Shown here piece after piece: positions 27,356-45,029 of a DNA stretch of 64,000 bases; position 1 is the first letter of the stretch; every line of letters begins with the position of its first letter. The position numbers and the translations under genes are program-made. The notes under the pieces were generated by a model that did no database searches, was not told where the DNA came from, and worked only from the letters and a program-made list of their open reading frames with translations. Source of the stretch: Henckelia pumila (lineage: Eukaryota > Streptophyta > Magnoliopsida > Lamiales > Gesneriaceae); contig NC_133122.1 in the NCBI RefSeq assembly GCF_033568475.1, forward strand, positions 141,553,402 through 141,617,401, in the 5' to 3' direction.

Positions 27356-28626
27356 TCTCAGTTGATATAATATATAACGCGAGTAACATGTCATTTTTTA
27401 CACTTTTCATGTGTACGATACAATAGCTCACATTGGATTCAAGAAATTCAACGAACCGATGGTTTAGTGTATCAAGGATAATGGAGGTGTATATGATTCA
27501 ATGTGCAGTCCTTGGCTTGATCCCCATCACGGCGAAAATGTTATTCTCTCTGTCTTATTCATACAGGCAAAAGTGTATTTCACTTAGATTAAGAAAGTGT
27601 TTGAGAAAGTAATTTTATAAAACAATTCTCTATTTTATTTTTATTTAACAAAAAATTTCATTGAATAAAATAATTATATATATGTAGTTAATTATATTAA
27701 TTTAATATGTATAAATTGAGAAAATAGTAGGAAGTATAACATTAAATACGGAAAGTGAACTATATATTTAGAATAAATGAAAAAAAAAAAAAAAAAAGTA
27801 GCTTAAATGAGAGAGGCGGATGTAGCATAATATATAATGGTATTTTAGGGAGAAAATGATCAATAAATCACTTGTGGCCCAAATTAAGAAGAGAATAAGG
27901 TTTTATTTGGAAAAATATATATAAAGCGTATTGTAAAAGTATATATTTTTTAAAAAAAATATTTTTTTTGAAAAAAATAATTAGAGATTTTAAAAGTTAT
28001 TTGAAGAATAAATGTGTTTGAATAATTATTTTATGATAATATTTATATTGCTGAAATTCATTAACAAAGTTTTTGGATAATTGTTATAATAAAATCTTTT
28101 AATTGTATTTTTTTGTTTGTGATTTAGTATCAGTTTGACCGACATTTTTTATTTTAAAAACATAAAAAATACATCATATTTTTTCTTTAAAAAATATTTT
28201 TGGAGAACATTTTTTATAAAAAATAATTCATAAAATTTTAACGAAAATCTTGTCCAGACATATCGATTTCACAAATATTATAATCAGGAATTATAATTAT
28301 TAAAATAAAACTGAAATGATTTATAATTTTTTAAAAAATGGAAATTTGAGGGGTGAGAAATTGTGTCAAAACATTTATTTTAACCTTTCATTAATCATAA
28401 TTTATATATATAAATTTTGGAAAAAGTTGAGGGGTTCGTTGGACCAACCCCACTGCCCCCACTAGCTCTGTCACTGATTATACACATTAAATATGGGTTA
28501 TATATATATATATATATAGACACACACATTAGTAAAAGGTCTTATTAATGTTAAAAGTAGATTATGCAATTTTGGAACGAATGTAAAAAAGAAAGGTTGA
28601 CGGTGTAATTGGAACAAATGCAATAT
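27351..28626. other. AT-rich spacer with a possible hAT-type end
   Basis: The stretch CCCCCACTAGCTCTGTCACTG (about 28456-28476) resembles the right end of plant hAT-like elements, whose inverse begins CAGTGRCRGAGC. GAGGCGGATGTAGCA near 27815 could be the left end. The two ends match weakly and no 8-bp duplication is clear. A TA microsatellite lies at 28499-28520, followed by CACACACA. Confidence 0.3.
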
Positions 28627-28798
28627 GAGTGTCACTCTTGTGAGATGGTTTCATCCGTGAGATGAGTCAACCTTATTCATATTTATAATAATAAGTAATA
28701 TTTTAGACATAAAATATAATACTTTTTAATGGATAACTCATATAAAAGACTCGTCTCAAAAAAATGACCATTGAAACCGCCTCATATGAGTTTTTGTC
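28627..28798. mobile_element. Mutator-type MITE, older copy (172 bp)
   Basis: Its ends are imperfect inverted repeats (GAGTGTCACTCTTGTGAGATG and the inverse of CATATGAGTTTTTGTC). Flanking 9-mers are ATGCAATAT and ATGTAGTAT, matching at 7 of 9. The body shares ATATTTATAATAATAAGTAATATTTT-like sequence (in shorter blocks) with the copy at 29430. Confidence 0.75.
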
Positions 28799-29429
28799 AT
28801 GTAGTATTCTAAAAAGTTCAATTCTAACTTTTTTATTTTTAAGAGTAGTTCAATTCTAACTTTAGATGTAACATTAAGGAGAATTAAAATGCCCAACTCA
28901 AAAATTTGTAATTTGGTGCATGACCATTCAAATGCAATAGGTACCAACCACATTCAATTAATTTTCACGAGGCGGCCCTCTAACTTACTTATTGCGGTAT
29001 GGCTCTTTATGTCGTGCATGTGCTCCACAATATTATTTACTAATTGACAAGGATCAACATTTCACTCCACCTTAATCAGGATTTCCAATCAATTACGTTG
29101 GAGAATGTTTTATTCAATTTAATTAATTAGGAACATGTGACAATTTTTATATATATAAAACGAACATCTATATAAACGTATCATTATTTTAAAGCAGAAA
29201 ACTATGATGATTTTCTATGTACGATGATGTCTTTTAAATTATAAGTCTTGTCCGATTCAAACCTAATTGCAATTTTAATATGCTCCAATTCTAGTTAGGA
29301 GTTCCTAGCCCAGAACTACATCTGTTCGAAAGGATCTGAATTCTGAGCATAGTACCATATATAGCCACCGGATTCCCATGGATAAAATTGTTCTTATTTT
29401 TTGCATAGAATGGAGTGCCTATTGTTTCA
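28799..29429. other. Spacer between the two MITE copies
   Basis: AT-rich. A short direct repeat of AGTTCAATTCTAACTTT occurs twice near 28815-28863. Nothing else is recognised. Confidence 0.4.
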
Positions 29430-29602
29430 GAGTAACACTCCTGTGAAACGGTCTCGTCCGTGAGACGGGTCAATCATACCCATATTTATAATAATAAGTA
29501 ATATTTTTGGCATAAATTTTTAATAATTTTTAATTAATAACTCATACAAGAGACTCGTCTCATAAAAATGACTCTTGAGACCGTCTCATAGGAGTTTTTG
29601 CC
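29430..29602. mobile_element. Mutator-type MITE, younger copy (173 bp)
   Basis: The element runs from GAGTAACACTCC to GTTTTTGCC, with inverted ends sharing ACGGTCTC. Identical 9-bp target duplications ATTGTTTCA flank it (29421-29429 and 29603-29611). The GAGACGGTCTC / GTGAGACGGGTCA style is familiar from MITEs common in Lamiales genomes. No coding capacity. Confidence 0.88.
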
Positions 29603-29611
29603 ATTGTTTCA

Positions 29612-31399
29612 ATATTATTATATTGAAAAGTACAAATTATGTATATATATATGCATAACGTATAGACGTACACACAAATATGTTCTAAACTTGGACATTA
29701 ATTAATGAAGATATATGATACACAAAGGTTGGTCATACTATGTATCACATGCCATTGTACATCACATAGCGACAAGTGGGAGCCATCCCCTCACATGATT
29801 TCAGAAAGTGACCGTTTCTTTTATTTTATTTCTTTATATTATATACAAATAAATGAAGTTCACGCTCCCGATCAAGTCATAAATTACGATATATTTTTTT
29901 TATTTATATTTACTTTTATTTTTATTTTTATGAAATAGAATCAATTCTTATTTATATAAAACTTAATTGGCATGTTACAGAATTGCAACTTATTATATTT
30001 TAATATTTTATTATGTAATATGAAAACAAACGTCTATTAGACTATTATATTTCGTGATATAAGTATCGATCGATAAAGTAACTATTGATTTTTTATCATG
30101 ATCTTAATTATAACCACTTTGGAATATTAAAAGGTTCAATAATATCATGAATAATATTAAAACCCACTCTAAATTTATCGTGTAATTTAATGTTCTCGCA
30201 GCTATGCATTTTATACATTCATCTAGCTACAATATACAACATATATTAAAATAGCTAAACCGTGTCCTTAAAAAAATAATAAACCGTGAATATATATATT
30301 TATTTTTATTTCTTTGTTGTGCCACTTTTATAAATAACTTCTTTTATATACACGGCAATGTGATTTATTTTGTTGGATCACACGTACATTTATCGTTTTA
30401 TCAAAGTTATAAATGTTGATAATGATATAGTTCAAAGTTTTTAACAGCTCAAGTGCCTTATGCGATTCTCCTAACAAGAATATATATTGCATCTCATCAT
30501 ACTTATTGCATATGTATTTTGATTTGTTATATATCACGCTCTTTTTGTTGAAATGACATAGGAATCGATTGTGTATTTTAACTTTTCAAATTTTATTCCC
30601 AAGTCGTGCCTCTTTGGCAAACGTGTGTATAGAGAAATAAATGCTAGTAGGTAAACTTCGAGTGTTGGCCTCATATAAATTTGAAATGAAGCAATTATAA
30701 TATGGATAATCATAATATACTTGTGAAAATTATAATAATCTTAATAATTTCGCATATGTGCATATGGCCTTCATTTGTAATAATTTTATTTATATTGAAA
30801 TCGTCACATGGATTGATCCCATACCGTAAACTATTAAGTATTAACCATTGAAGCATCATTAATTTGGTGAGAGTTGGTGGTTACATATATTAAAAAGTGA
30901 AATTTATACATACTTAATACCGATCATTCATTGTTTTATGAAAAACTACAAGTGATAGTAATGGTGCAACACAAATCTTTTAGACAAATTATTGCACCAC
31001 TATATTCATCTCAATAATTACACTCCTTGCAATCAGTTGAATTCGAACGTAATTAACATTGACTCTGATACCAATTATATATATAACCAAACACTTGCCG
31101 ATTTAACAAAAATATAACTTGTGATAATGATACAACTCAAATATTTTAAACTACACAACAACTCAAATATCACGTTTCGGTTGTTCTACGAGTAAAAACA
31201 ATTATTTCATCTAACAATATATATCTATGGAACAAAAGATACATGTTTTATGAATGATTGTCTCATCTTGCATAATTTGTTAATTATAGTAGTTATTTTA
31301 AAGTAGTTGAGGTGAAACTATTATAGTGGATTACTGGTTTTCACATCCGTCTCAAGTTATTTCAAACCATTCATTCGATTATTCTAAGCTTATTAAAAA
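29612..31399. other. AT-rich spacer, nothing recognised
   Basis: High A+T with short TATATA runs. No frame longer than about 77 codons, no RNA gene and no clear transposon ends were seen. Confidence 0.5.
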
Positions 31400-31977
31400 A
31401 ATCTTATAAGCTCCTAGAGCTTAAAAGCTGTTTTACGAGCTTATAAGCTGTTATAACTTATTTTAAAAATAAGTTGTTAAAGTGTTTGAATAAACTTATT
31501 TTAAAAAACTTAAAGATGTTGATATGTTTGGTACTGTAAGATCTTTTTATTGTCAAAATTACCAAAAAAAGCATAATTATATGAAAATAATATTTCGAGT
31601 TATACATATACGAAAATAGTTTTAGTATTAAAATATAAAATTGTTTTAATATTTTACTTTAGAAAAATTTATGTGATTTATAATTTTTTTAAAAAATAAT
31701 ATTTAATATTTAATGGGTGGAGGATATGATGGAGATTTATGAAAATATTCAAGGATATTTTAGAGAGATATAATATTAAAATAAGATCTTTTTGAAAAAA
31801 AAGTGTCTCCCCCTTACTTTTTTAAAAACAGCTTATAAGCTGTCAAACAGCTTATTTTAACAGCTTATAAGCTGTTTTTTTTAAAAATTTTGCCAAAAAA
31901 ATTTGAGAGTTTAAAAACTCTAAAACAACTTATAAGCTGTTTGATAGAGCTTAAAAGCTCTGTCAAACATCCTCTTA
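31400..31977. mobile_element. Fold-back element built from CTTATAAGCT repeats
   Basis: Both ends carry many copies of CTTATAAGCT and AGCTTAAAAGCT. The left end (31400-31500) is an imperfect inverse of the right end (31830-31977), including AGTGTTTGA on the left and TGTCAAACA on the right. Such GTTTGA-plus-TTATAAGC ends are common in hAT-like MITEs. Borders are approximate and no duplication was found. Confidence 0.55.
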
Positions 31978-33454
31978 ATAAATATTATTACTTGATTTTA
32001 GGATGAGTATTAACTCCATCATTCTGAATTTCACCATGTTATATGTACCATCAAATCTGAACATTCACAACCTACCTTCCTATATTTTATTCATGTACAA
32101 TGTATCGAATTAACAATATAATAATAATAAAAACCATTGAGAAAATCGAGTTTTAAGGATGTGTTTTCCAAAACCACCACAGCCTACAGCATTGCCAATT
32201 GATACCTTAGACCCCGTAACTCAGCAAACTAAAGATATTTACAAGTGATCGCACATTTTTATTTCATATGACGTAATTGATTTGAGTTATAAATTATTTA
32301 TGTTATTTATATTTATCATCTTATATTATACATTATTTATCATTTCATGAACCAAACGATGTCTTATAACATAATTTTATTAGTTATCACTTATCATCTA
32401 GAGATTTCTACTCTTTAAAAGGTTTTCCACGCTCACTCGTTTGTTTTTTTTAACGTGTTTTAAATACAAGAACTCATTTACAACCTGAATTAAGATGGGT
32501 AACTCACTTTTTTTTAAGTATATCTCATCTAAGAAGGTATCACAGATCCATATACGCGATATAAGTCGACTTAACTCATATACTTTTAACATAAAAAATA
32601 ATATTTTTTATGATTTGGGTTGAATAAAAGATCTATTATATCACAGAATTAACTCGTGATAGTCGCGATAGAGTTTTCGTGTTTTTTTTATCAATATTGG
32701 TATTTTTTGTTTAAACTTGGGTTGAACTCAAAAACCACTTCCCAAGCTGATTTCGATTCCATGATCATGATTCATGGTTTGTATTCCAAGAGTTGGAAGA
32801 TTAATGGTACCTTTTTCAAGAAAAAAAGAGAAAAGAACTAAACCCATTATTTTACCGTGAAAAAGAGAGAAGAGGGGTCCGGAAATCTTCCATGGTGGAA
32901 ATAGTTTAATGGAATCATCAAAAAACTCATCTCTTCTCTGTTGTACCATCTCTGGCGCGTCCATATTAAATAAACTTCACTCATTCAAACCCTAACCACC
33001 TCCATTACACGCCCCTCTCACACCCTTTTGGCTTTTTTCACATTTCACAGTTTCCACACGGTCCACCATTCGGTTCAATTATTGTTGTTGTTTTTTTTGT
33101 TTTAAAAAAAATTTCTGAAGAAGATTAACGTTTTGCTTTGAATTGTCTTCTCTTTTGCTGATGGGAGTATTAAATGTGGGCAGTTGCCAATGCACTGCAT
33201 TTCTTGATGCTTGCTTGCTTCTTCTGTGAAACAATCACGTATTTTACTTCGGTGGGAGCTGCTCGGTGAAAAAGTGGAGTTACACAAAATTTATGTAGTC
33301 AGCATTTTGGGTGGGGATTCTTTTCTTGGATCAAATGTGAGCAAAGATATTGGCTTTTTCTGTCTTTTTTCTTTGCTGGTATTTCGTTTGATCCTCTTGT
33401 AATATAGCTTGAATTGTTTTGCTGATTCTTTGCTTGCGACTTATCTTTCACGAC

Positions 33455-33456
<2 letters not shown>
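31978..33456. other. Spacer and distal promoter of the subtilase gene
   Basis: AT-rich to about 32900, then a less AT-rich stretch (32940-33130) with CCCCTCTCACACCC and a T/A run, likely close to the subtilase promoter. No separate gene is recognised. Confidence 0.4.

Positions 33457-33458
<2 letters not shown>

Positions 33459-33503
<45 letters not shown>
33459..33503. repeat. (TA)n microsatellite, 45 bp
   Basis: About 22 uninterrupted TA units lie some 450 bp before the subtilase start codon. Likely length-polymorphic. Confidence 0.95.
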
Positions 33504-33506
<3 letters not shown>

Positions 33507-33649
33507 AAAATGATCAGCCATGTTTGAGGTTAACGTTCGACTTTAAGCAAATGTGAGTAAGAGAGAATAGAAAACAAGAAAAAGGAGAGAAGAAATATAG
33601 AACTGACCTTCAAGGTTACTTGTTGGCTCTCCCTTTAGTTATCTGGTCG

Positions 33650-33874
33650 GTAAGTTCTCACTTCATCCCTTACCATTTTCCTAATATTTCATTGTTTTAG
33701 TTGGTATATATGAAGAAAGATGCAAGTTACTTCGATTTATGCGAGTTCTATGCACGAGTGAGCTGTAATTTTTCAGATCAATTCATATTGTTGTGGTTAT
33801 TATTACTTGGCTATAAACTTGTTGGCCCATTACTTTCGGATGCAAGATTCATTAACTTTGTTGTATATTGACAG
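33650..33874 (+). other. Probable 5' leader intron of the subtilase gene
   Basis: GTCG|GTAAGTTC is a strong donor at 33650, and TATTGACAG ending at 33874 is a good acceptor. The intron is 225 nt and ends 33 nt before the start codon. Confidence 0.55.
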
Positions 33875-33907
33875 ATTTGGATCGCCCAGGTTGGATACTG
33901 AAAGATA

Positions 33908-39729
<5,822 letters not shown>

Positions 39730-40669
39730 GCTGACACAGTAGCTATATGTTGTTTTGATGATATTCTTTGGTTCCATAACTCCATGTGGAATAAGATGCA
39801 TATGTTGGATGTATTTTCTCTATGTTTATAAAAATATATAAAGATAAAGTAGCATTGAGGGGAGATTGGAGTTTCTTCTGATGCTTATAAGTTTTGACTC
39901 TGAACTGTTCTATATATATGGTGGAATATATGACAGTTTAGCCTTGTTTTGGTCGGTTGACTGCTCATGTAATAATAAAATTTATTATAGTCTTCAGTGG
40001 AATCATTTTGTTGTTGTTTTTCTGCATTTGCAAATTGCAATTTGCGTGCCATATGGACCTCAAATGAGCATTGCTCCAGAGCCTAATTCCTTGTATATGT
40101 GTTATTAATTAATTAATTTTTTTTAAATTTTTTTCTAATTACTCCAATATTATGAACAGTAATTATCATATACCTGGTTGAAGGTTAATTTTATTCATGT
40201 AACAAATGTTACATTTGAATTTAATAAAGAAATACTGTTCTTTAATATTTAGTTAAGTTCGTTAACGATTAATATCCAAGAATTTATCAATTATCATCTT
40301 GTGAAATTTATGTTATACTTATAATCTATAGTTATATTTATTATTACTATATATACAAAAAAAGAACATCTGTTAAAAAACTGTTATTTGGTGAAGCCAA
40401 TTTTTTTATTCCAGAATTATCTTTTTCAAGATGGATTCAAATCTTATACTTAATTAACTCCCCACAATCTTCCCTCTTACGATTCACCATTTCTCTTTTA
40501 TTCCAAAACAAACAAAAAAATTTTAATAATCAATTTCATGCAAATCATCTATCTATCATGTGATTACATTTTGCCAAAATATCGTGGTGTGTTCAAAAGT
40601 TCAAATTTTTGCTGCAATGGAAAATCTTCTTGTGATGTCAAATAAGCAACGTGCGTGCGCAGTTGCTCA
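39730..40669. other. Subtilase 3' untranslated region and AT-rich spacer
   Basis: AATAAA-like words occur at about 39971 and 40223 and are plausible poly(A) signals. No gene is recognised. Confidence 0.4.
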
Positions 40670-41288
40670 TCTATACTATATACTAGGGACGGAGCACACA
40701 TGTTGTGTGTGTAAAATATTATATAAAATATAATGTATTGTATATTGAATAATTTGTTAATTTTAAAGTGCTTGTTTATTTATTTATTTTTTCAAATATA
40801 AAAAAATTAGTCATGAATGAAATTTAGTTTTAAATCGATGAAAAAAGATATGATAAAAGAATTAGAGGATGTGAGGAGTTAGAGAGAAAATGTGAGAGAA
40901 GTGAGTTGGAGAGAGAAGAGTGTAGGGGTACAAAAAGAAAGAATTGGAAAAAACAGACCATGACACCAAAAGTAGTTAGAATAGGGTACCCACACTTAAT
41001 AAAAAATATATATATATATATATAATAAAATAGTAAAGATAGTAAAGATTTATTAAATAAAAGCAAGTGGTCTCATAGTATGAACATCATCTTATTTTTT
41101 CCATTAAATAGTAATGTAATTATCAATATGTCATTTTTATTATTATTATTATTATTTTTCATTTCATGAATATTTATTTACGAAATACCATTTTTAATCT
41201 AACTATTTATTATTATAATTTTTTAAATACTTTTAATTTAAAAAATAAACAATAAAAGGCACGCACCGCGTGCATTCGGCTACTAGTT
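40670..41288 (+). mobile_element. Non-autonomous Helitron (619 bp)
   Basis: It starts with TCTATACTATATA and ends with CTAG, inserted between A (40669) and T (41289) as Helitrons do. A GC-rich hairpin GCACGC-ACC-GCGTGC (41261-41275) lies 9 nt before the terminal CTAG, the classical 3' Helitron signal. There are no terminal inverted repeats and no target duplication, as expected. The interior has a TA run (41006-41024) and an AT-rich body with no Rep/helicase frame. Confidence 0.85.
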
Positions 41289-41876
41289 ATAAAGTATGAG
41301 AGTGGTTTGGCATGTTGGTATGATAATTTTTTTAATTATTTAATGATTATTTAATTACGAGAATGTTACTTTTACTTTTTTTTTCCTTCTTTTGTGGATA
41401 TTTATTTATGAAACGTTATTTTCGTGTTTTTGTCGTTACAAAAAACGACCTGTATAAGCACATAATAGTACTTGTGTTTATAAGATGAAAGTTGATGATA
41501 GATTTATATTATTATTTTAAAATTTTACTGATCTTTTATTCTTTTTGAAGCAAATATTTTATCGAAATTTCAATCGCTAATACCCATAGCTGTAAAATCA
41601 TTTTTTTTAAAAATCAATGCTCAAAATTTTCTTCATCAAATTTGCATTAAAAATAAAAATAAAAATAGGATCGCTTATAGCGAGAGCATTTTAGAAATAT
41701 TCTTTAAATTGCGCTTGCCCCCCGAATGGGGTTATTTTCTAAATAGCCCCCTGCCGGAAAGGTAACTGCCGGCGGGAGTCGTGGTTGCAGCTCAATGCAG
41801 TTCTCAAGGTGAAGGTTTTCTGTAGAACTGCGTAGCCTCAATGAATGGTTCTTTCTTCCCGTAAAATCATTCCAGA
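41289..41876. other. Spacer and promoter/leader of the PPR gene
   Basis: AT-rich until about 41690, then a less AT-rich leader containing GCCGGCGGG and CCCCCTGCCGG. The change in composition marks the likely promoter-proximal region. No TATA box is clear. Confidence 0.4.
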
Positions 41877-44800
41877 ATGCTCTCGCTTTCAGCACTTTTG
41901 AAAAGTGGTTTTACACCGACGCCAAAAAATTTCAACAAATTCCTTCGTTTTCTCTATCAAAATAAAAGATTTGAAGTCATTATTCACGTCTTCTGTCAAT
42001 TCAGTTCAAACACACTGAAAGCTGACATCCATGCTCGCACAATCTTCACTAAAGCTCTGTTGAAAGTGCACAAGTTTGATGAAGCCGCTGAATTTTTGAA
42101 AACCCTCTTAGGGAAGTCCGGGATTTTCCAGAAAAATCGAATCTTTGATTCTCTAATCCAAGGACTTTGCACATTTAGCAAAGATCCTGAGAAGGGTCTT
42201 TCTTTGTTAAAGGATTTCTTGAAAACGGATGGTAGTTTTCCTTCTTCTCGTACTTTTTTCTCATTAATTTATTGCTTTAACTCAACTGGAAAAATGGATA
42301 GAGTGATTGAGGTGGTAGAGTTGATGGCTGATGATAAATTCAAGTACCCTTTTGATAACTTTGTTTGTAGTTCTGTGATTTCGGGTTTTGTAAGGATTGG
42401 GGAGCCTGGCCTTGCAGTTGAGTTTTATGAGAATGCTGTAAAATACGCTTCTTTGAAGCCTAATACTGTTACTTGTACATCTGTTTTGACTGCTTACTGC
42501 AGCTTAGGTAAAGTAGATAAAATATCTGAATTGGTTTCATGGATGGAAAGCAATGAGTTAGCTTTTGATGTTGTGTTTTATAGTAATTGGATTTATGGGT
42601 GTTTAAAGGAAGGATTGATCGATGAGGCATTGCAAAGATATAGAGCTATGGAGGATAGGAAAGTTCAGTTGGATATTGTCGGTTACTCTATTCTTGTTGA
42701 TGGATTTTCGAAGGAGGGACATGTGGAGAAGGCTGTAGGAATTTTGTACAAGATGAGAATGAAGGGGCTTGAACCAAATTTGGTTACCTACACTGCAATT
42801 ATTTTAGGATTTTGCAGGAAAGGGAAATTAGAGGAGGCATTTGCAATATTTAGCATGCTGAAAACATCGGGGATCAAGATTGATGAGTTTACTTATGCCA
42901 TTCTGATTCATGGAGCTTGTAAGAAGCGTAATTTTGATCTTGTTTTCCATCTTCTTGTTGAGATGGAAAAGAGAGGAATAAATCCTGGAGTCGTAACATA
43001 TAACACCATCATTAATGGACTATGCAAAGTTGGGAGGACAGCAGAAGCTGACAACTTCTCGAAGGCTATTGTTGGAGATGTTGTTACGTACAGTACATTA
43101 CTGCATGGCTACATTCAAGAACAAAGTGCCTCAGGGATTTTAGATACTAAGAGAAGACTCGAAAAAGCTGGCATCCATAAGGATGTCATAATGTGCAATA
43201 TTCTGATAAAAGCTCTTCTATTGGTTGGCTTGTTTGAGGATGCTCTTTCAATTTATAAAGGATTGCCGCAGATGGACCTAACTGCGAATTCAGTTACTTA
43301 CACTACTCTGATTGATGGATACTGTAAATCAGGTAGGATTGGTGAGGCTCTTGAAATATTTGATGAGTTCCAGAAAACATCAAATTCTTCAGCTGCATGT
43401 TACAATTGTATTATTTCGGGGCTGTGCAAAAAAGGCATGGTTGGTATGGCGCTCGACATCTTTATTGAATATATCAAGAAAGGTCTGCCTTTAAATGAAA
43501 CAATATACATGATGTTGATCAAAACAACATTAGACAAAAATGGTGATGAAGGAGTTTTAAATGCGATAGCAAGAATAAACCATTTAAGGCTTCCAGCCAT
43601 GAATGTTGTATTCAATGATGCCATTTGTTTCCTGTGCAAAATGGGTTTTACAGAGGCATCATGCAACATCTTATTTTTGATGAAAAATAGTGATTTAGAA
43701 TTGACGAACATGTGCTATTATTCGATCATCAGAGCTCTTCTTTCTGAAGGCAAAAAATTGTTTGCGCTGCATATTCTGACCTCATTTGTTAAAAAACATG
43801 GTATGTACGATCTAAGAGTGAGCAAGACACTGGTACATTACCTGTGTTTGAGTGATGTGAAAAAAGCCCTTGTATTTCTCTCGATTATGAATGACGAAGA
43901 ATTGAGGGTGACTATTCCTGCTGTTTTTGAGACACTGATAGATGGTGGCCGAGTTTTGGATGCATATGAACTCTTGATTAGAGCTGAAAATAACCTACCT
44001 GTTATGAATGTTGTGGACTACTCCATTATGGTTGACGCACTTTGTAAAGATCTTCATATTGAGAAAGCATTAGATCTATGCTCTTTTGCAAAGAAGAAGG
44101 GGGTAGCTCTCAATACTGTTACCTATAATTCTGTTATTCATGGACTGTGCCGCCAAGGTTGTCTTGTTGAGGCTTTTAGATTGTTTGACTCAATGGAGAT
44201 AACTGGTGTTGCTGCTTCAAAGATTACATATGGTACACTAGTTGATGCTTTAGTTAAAGAAGGACTTTTACTGGATGCCAGAACGCTCTTTGAAAGGATG
44301 TTCCTCAAAAATCTTCAGCCCAATACTCATATTTATAATTCACTGATTAATGGTTATTGCAATTCAAGTCTACTTGAGGAAGCTATTAAGCTTTTCCGCA
44401 ATTTAGAGGTGAGAAATCTAAAGCCTGACTGTTTCACGGTCAGTGCACTAATTAATGGCTACTGCCATAAGGGTGATATGGAGGGAGCACTCAATTTATA
44501 TTTTGAATTTAGAAGCAAAGGTTTATTACCTGATTTTCTTGGTTTCTTGCCTGCAATCCGAGGCTTGTCTGCCAAGGGAAGGATGGAAGAGTCTCGAAGC
44601 ATTTTAAAAGAGATGCTGCAAACCCCATCAGTCATTGCTCTCCTACGCAAAATAGATAGCGAAGTGAAGTCAGATTCGGTGGAAAATTTACTTGGTTTCC
44701 TTTGTGAGCAAGGAAATATTCTCGAGGCTGTTACTTTACTTGGTGAAGTTGAATCCACGCTTTTCTCTGGCCGGAAAAATTCTTCTTACAGAGGGTCAAC

Positions 44801-45029
44801 TGCACATGATTTAGATACTGGGCCTTTAATCCTCGGTGAAAATGGTACTCATTTAGCGTCATCTGTTGTTGAACCATTAGAAGACATGATGAAAATTTGG
44901 TCAGATGAGTATGGAAAAACACAGCAGTTGAGAGATTTTGATTCTTTCTATGCTCTTGTACATTCACTTTGTATAAAGGGGGAGCTAGTTAAAGCAAATA
45001 GGCTCACGAAGTTAATTATGGAAATCTGA
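41877..45029 (+). CDS. P-class pentatricopeptide repeat protein (At5g57250-like)
   Basis: A single exon encodes 1050 aa. PPR proteins bind organellar RNA through stacked 35-residue helical repeats. I see more than twenty P-class motifs from about residue 85 to the end, with typical phrases [56 protein letters not shown] and [19 protein letters not shown]. No E, DYW or SMR extension is present, so an RNA stability or processing role is likelier than editing. Order and wording follow Arabidopsis At5g57250 along the whole length, annotated as mitochondrial at about 970 aa. The region near residues 950-1015 ([18 protein letters not shown] onward) is longer here. The N terminus ([21 protein letters not shown]) has few acidic residues and Ser/Lys content suitable for a mitochondrial presequence, though short. 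Confidence 0.95.
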   Translation: MLSLSALLKSGFTPTPKNFNKFLRFLYQNKRFEVIIHVFCQFSSNTLKADIHARTIFTKALLKVHKFDEAAEFLKTLLGKSGIFQKNRIFDSLIQGLCTFSKDPEKGLSLLKDFLKTDGSFPSSRTFFSLIYCFNSTGKMDRVIEVVELMADDKFKYPFDNFVCSSVISGFVRIGEPGLAVEFYENAVKYASLKPNTVTCTSVLTAYCSLGKVDKISELVSWMESNELAFDVVFYSNWIYGCLKEGLIDEALQRYRAMEDRKVQLDIVGYSILVDGFSKEGHVEKAVGILYKMRMKGLEPNLVTYTAIILGFCRKGKLEEAFAIFSMLKTSGIKIDEFTYAILIHGACKKRNFDLVFHLLVEMEKRGINPGVVTYNTIINGLCKVGRTAEADNFSKAIVGDVVTYSTLLHGYIQEQSASGILDTKRRLEKAGIHKDVIMCNILIKALLLVGLFEDALSIYKGLPQMDLTANSVTYTTLIDGYCKSGRIGEALEIFDEFQKTSNSSAACYNCIISGLCKKGMVGMALDIFIEYIKKGLPLNETIYMMLIKTTLDKNGDEGVLNAIARINHLRLPAMNVVFNDAICFLCKMGFTEASCNILFLMKNSDLELTNMCYYSIIRALLSEGKKLFALHILTSFVKKHGMYDLRVSKTLVHYLCLSDVKKALVFLSIMNDEELRVTIPAVFETLIDGGRVLDAYELLIRAENNLPVMNVVDYSIMVDALCKDLHIEKALDLCSFAKKKGVALNTVTYNSVIHGLCRQGCLVEAFRLFDSMEITGVAASKITYGTLVDALVKEGLLLDARTLFERMFLKNLQPNTHIYNSLINGYCNSSLLEEAIKLFRNLEVRNLKPDCFTVSALINGYCHKGDMEGALNLYFEFRSKGLLPDFLGFLPAIRGLSAKGRMEESRSILKEMLQTPSVIALLRKIDSEVKSDSVENLLGFLCEQGNILEAVTLLGEVESTLFSGRKNSSYRGSTAHDLDTGPLILGENGTHLASSVVEPLEDMMKIWSDEYGKTQQLRDFDSFYALVHSLCIKGELVKANRLTKLIMEI

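Noticed and set aside
27812-28476. Complete hAT element between GAGGCGGATGTAGCA and CTCTGTCACTG
   Set aside because: The ends do not match well enough and no 8-bp duplication flanks them. Reported only as a possible end.
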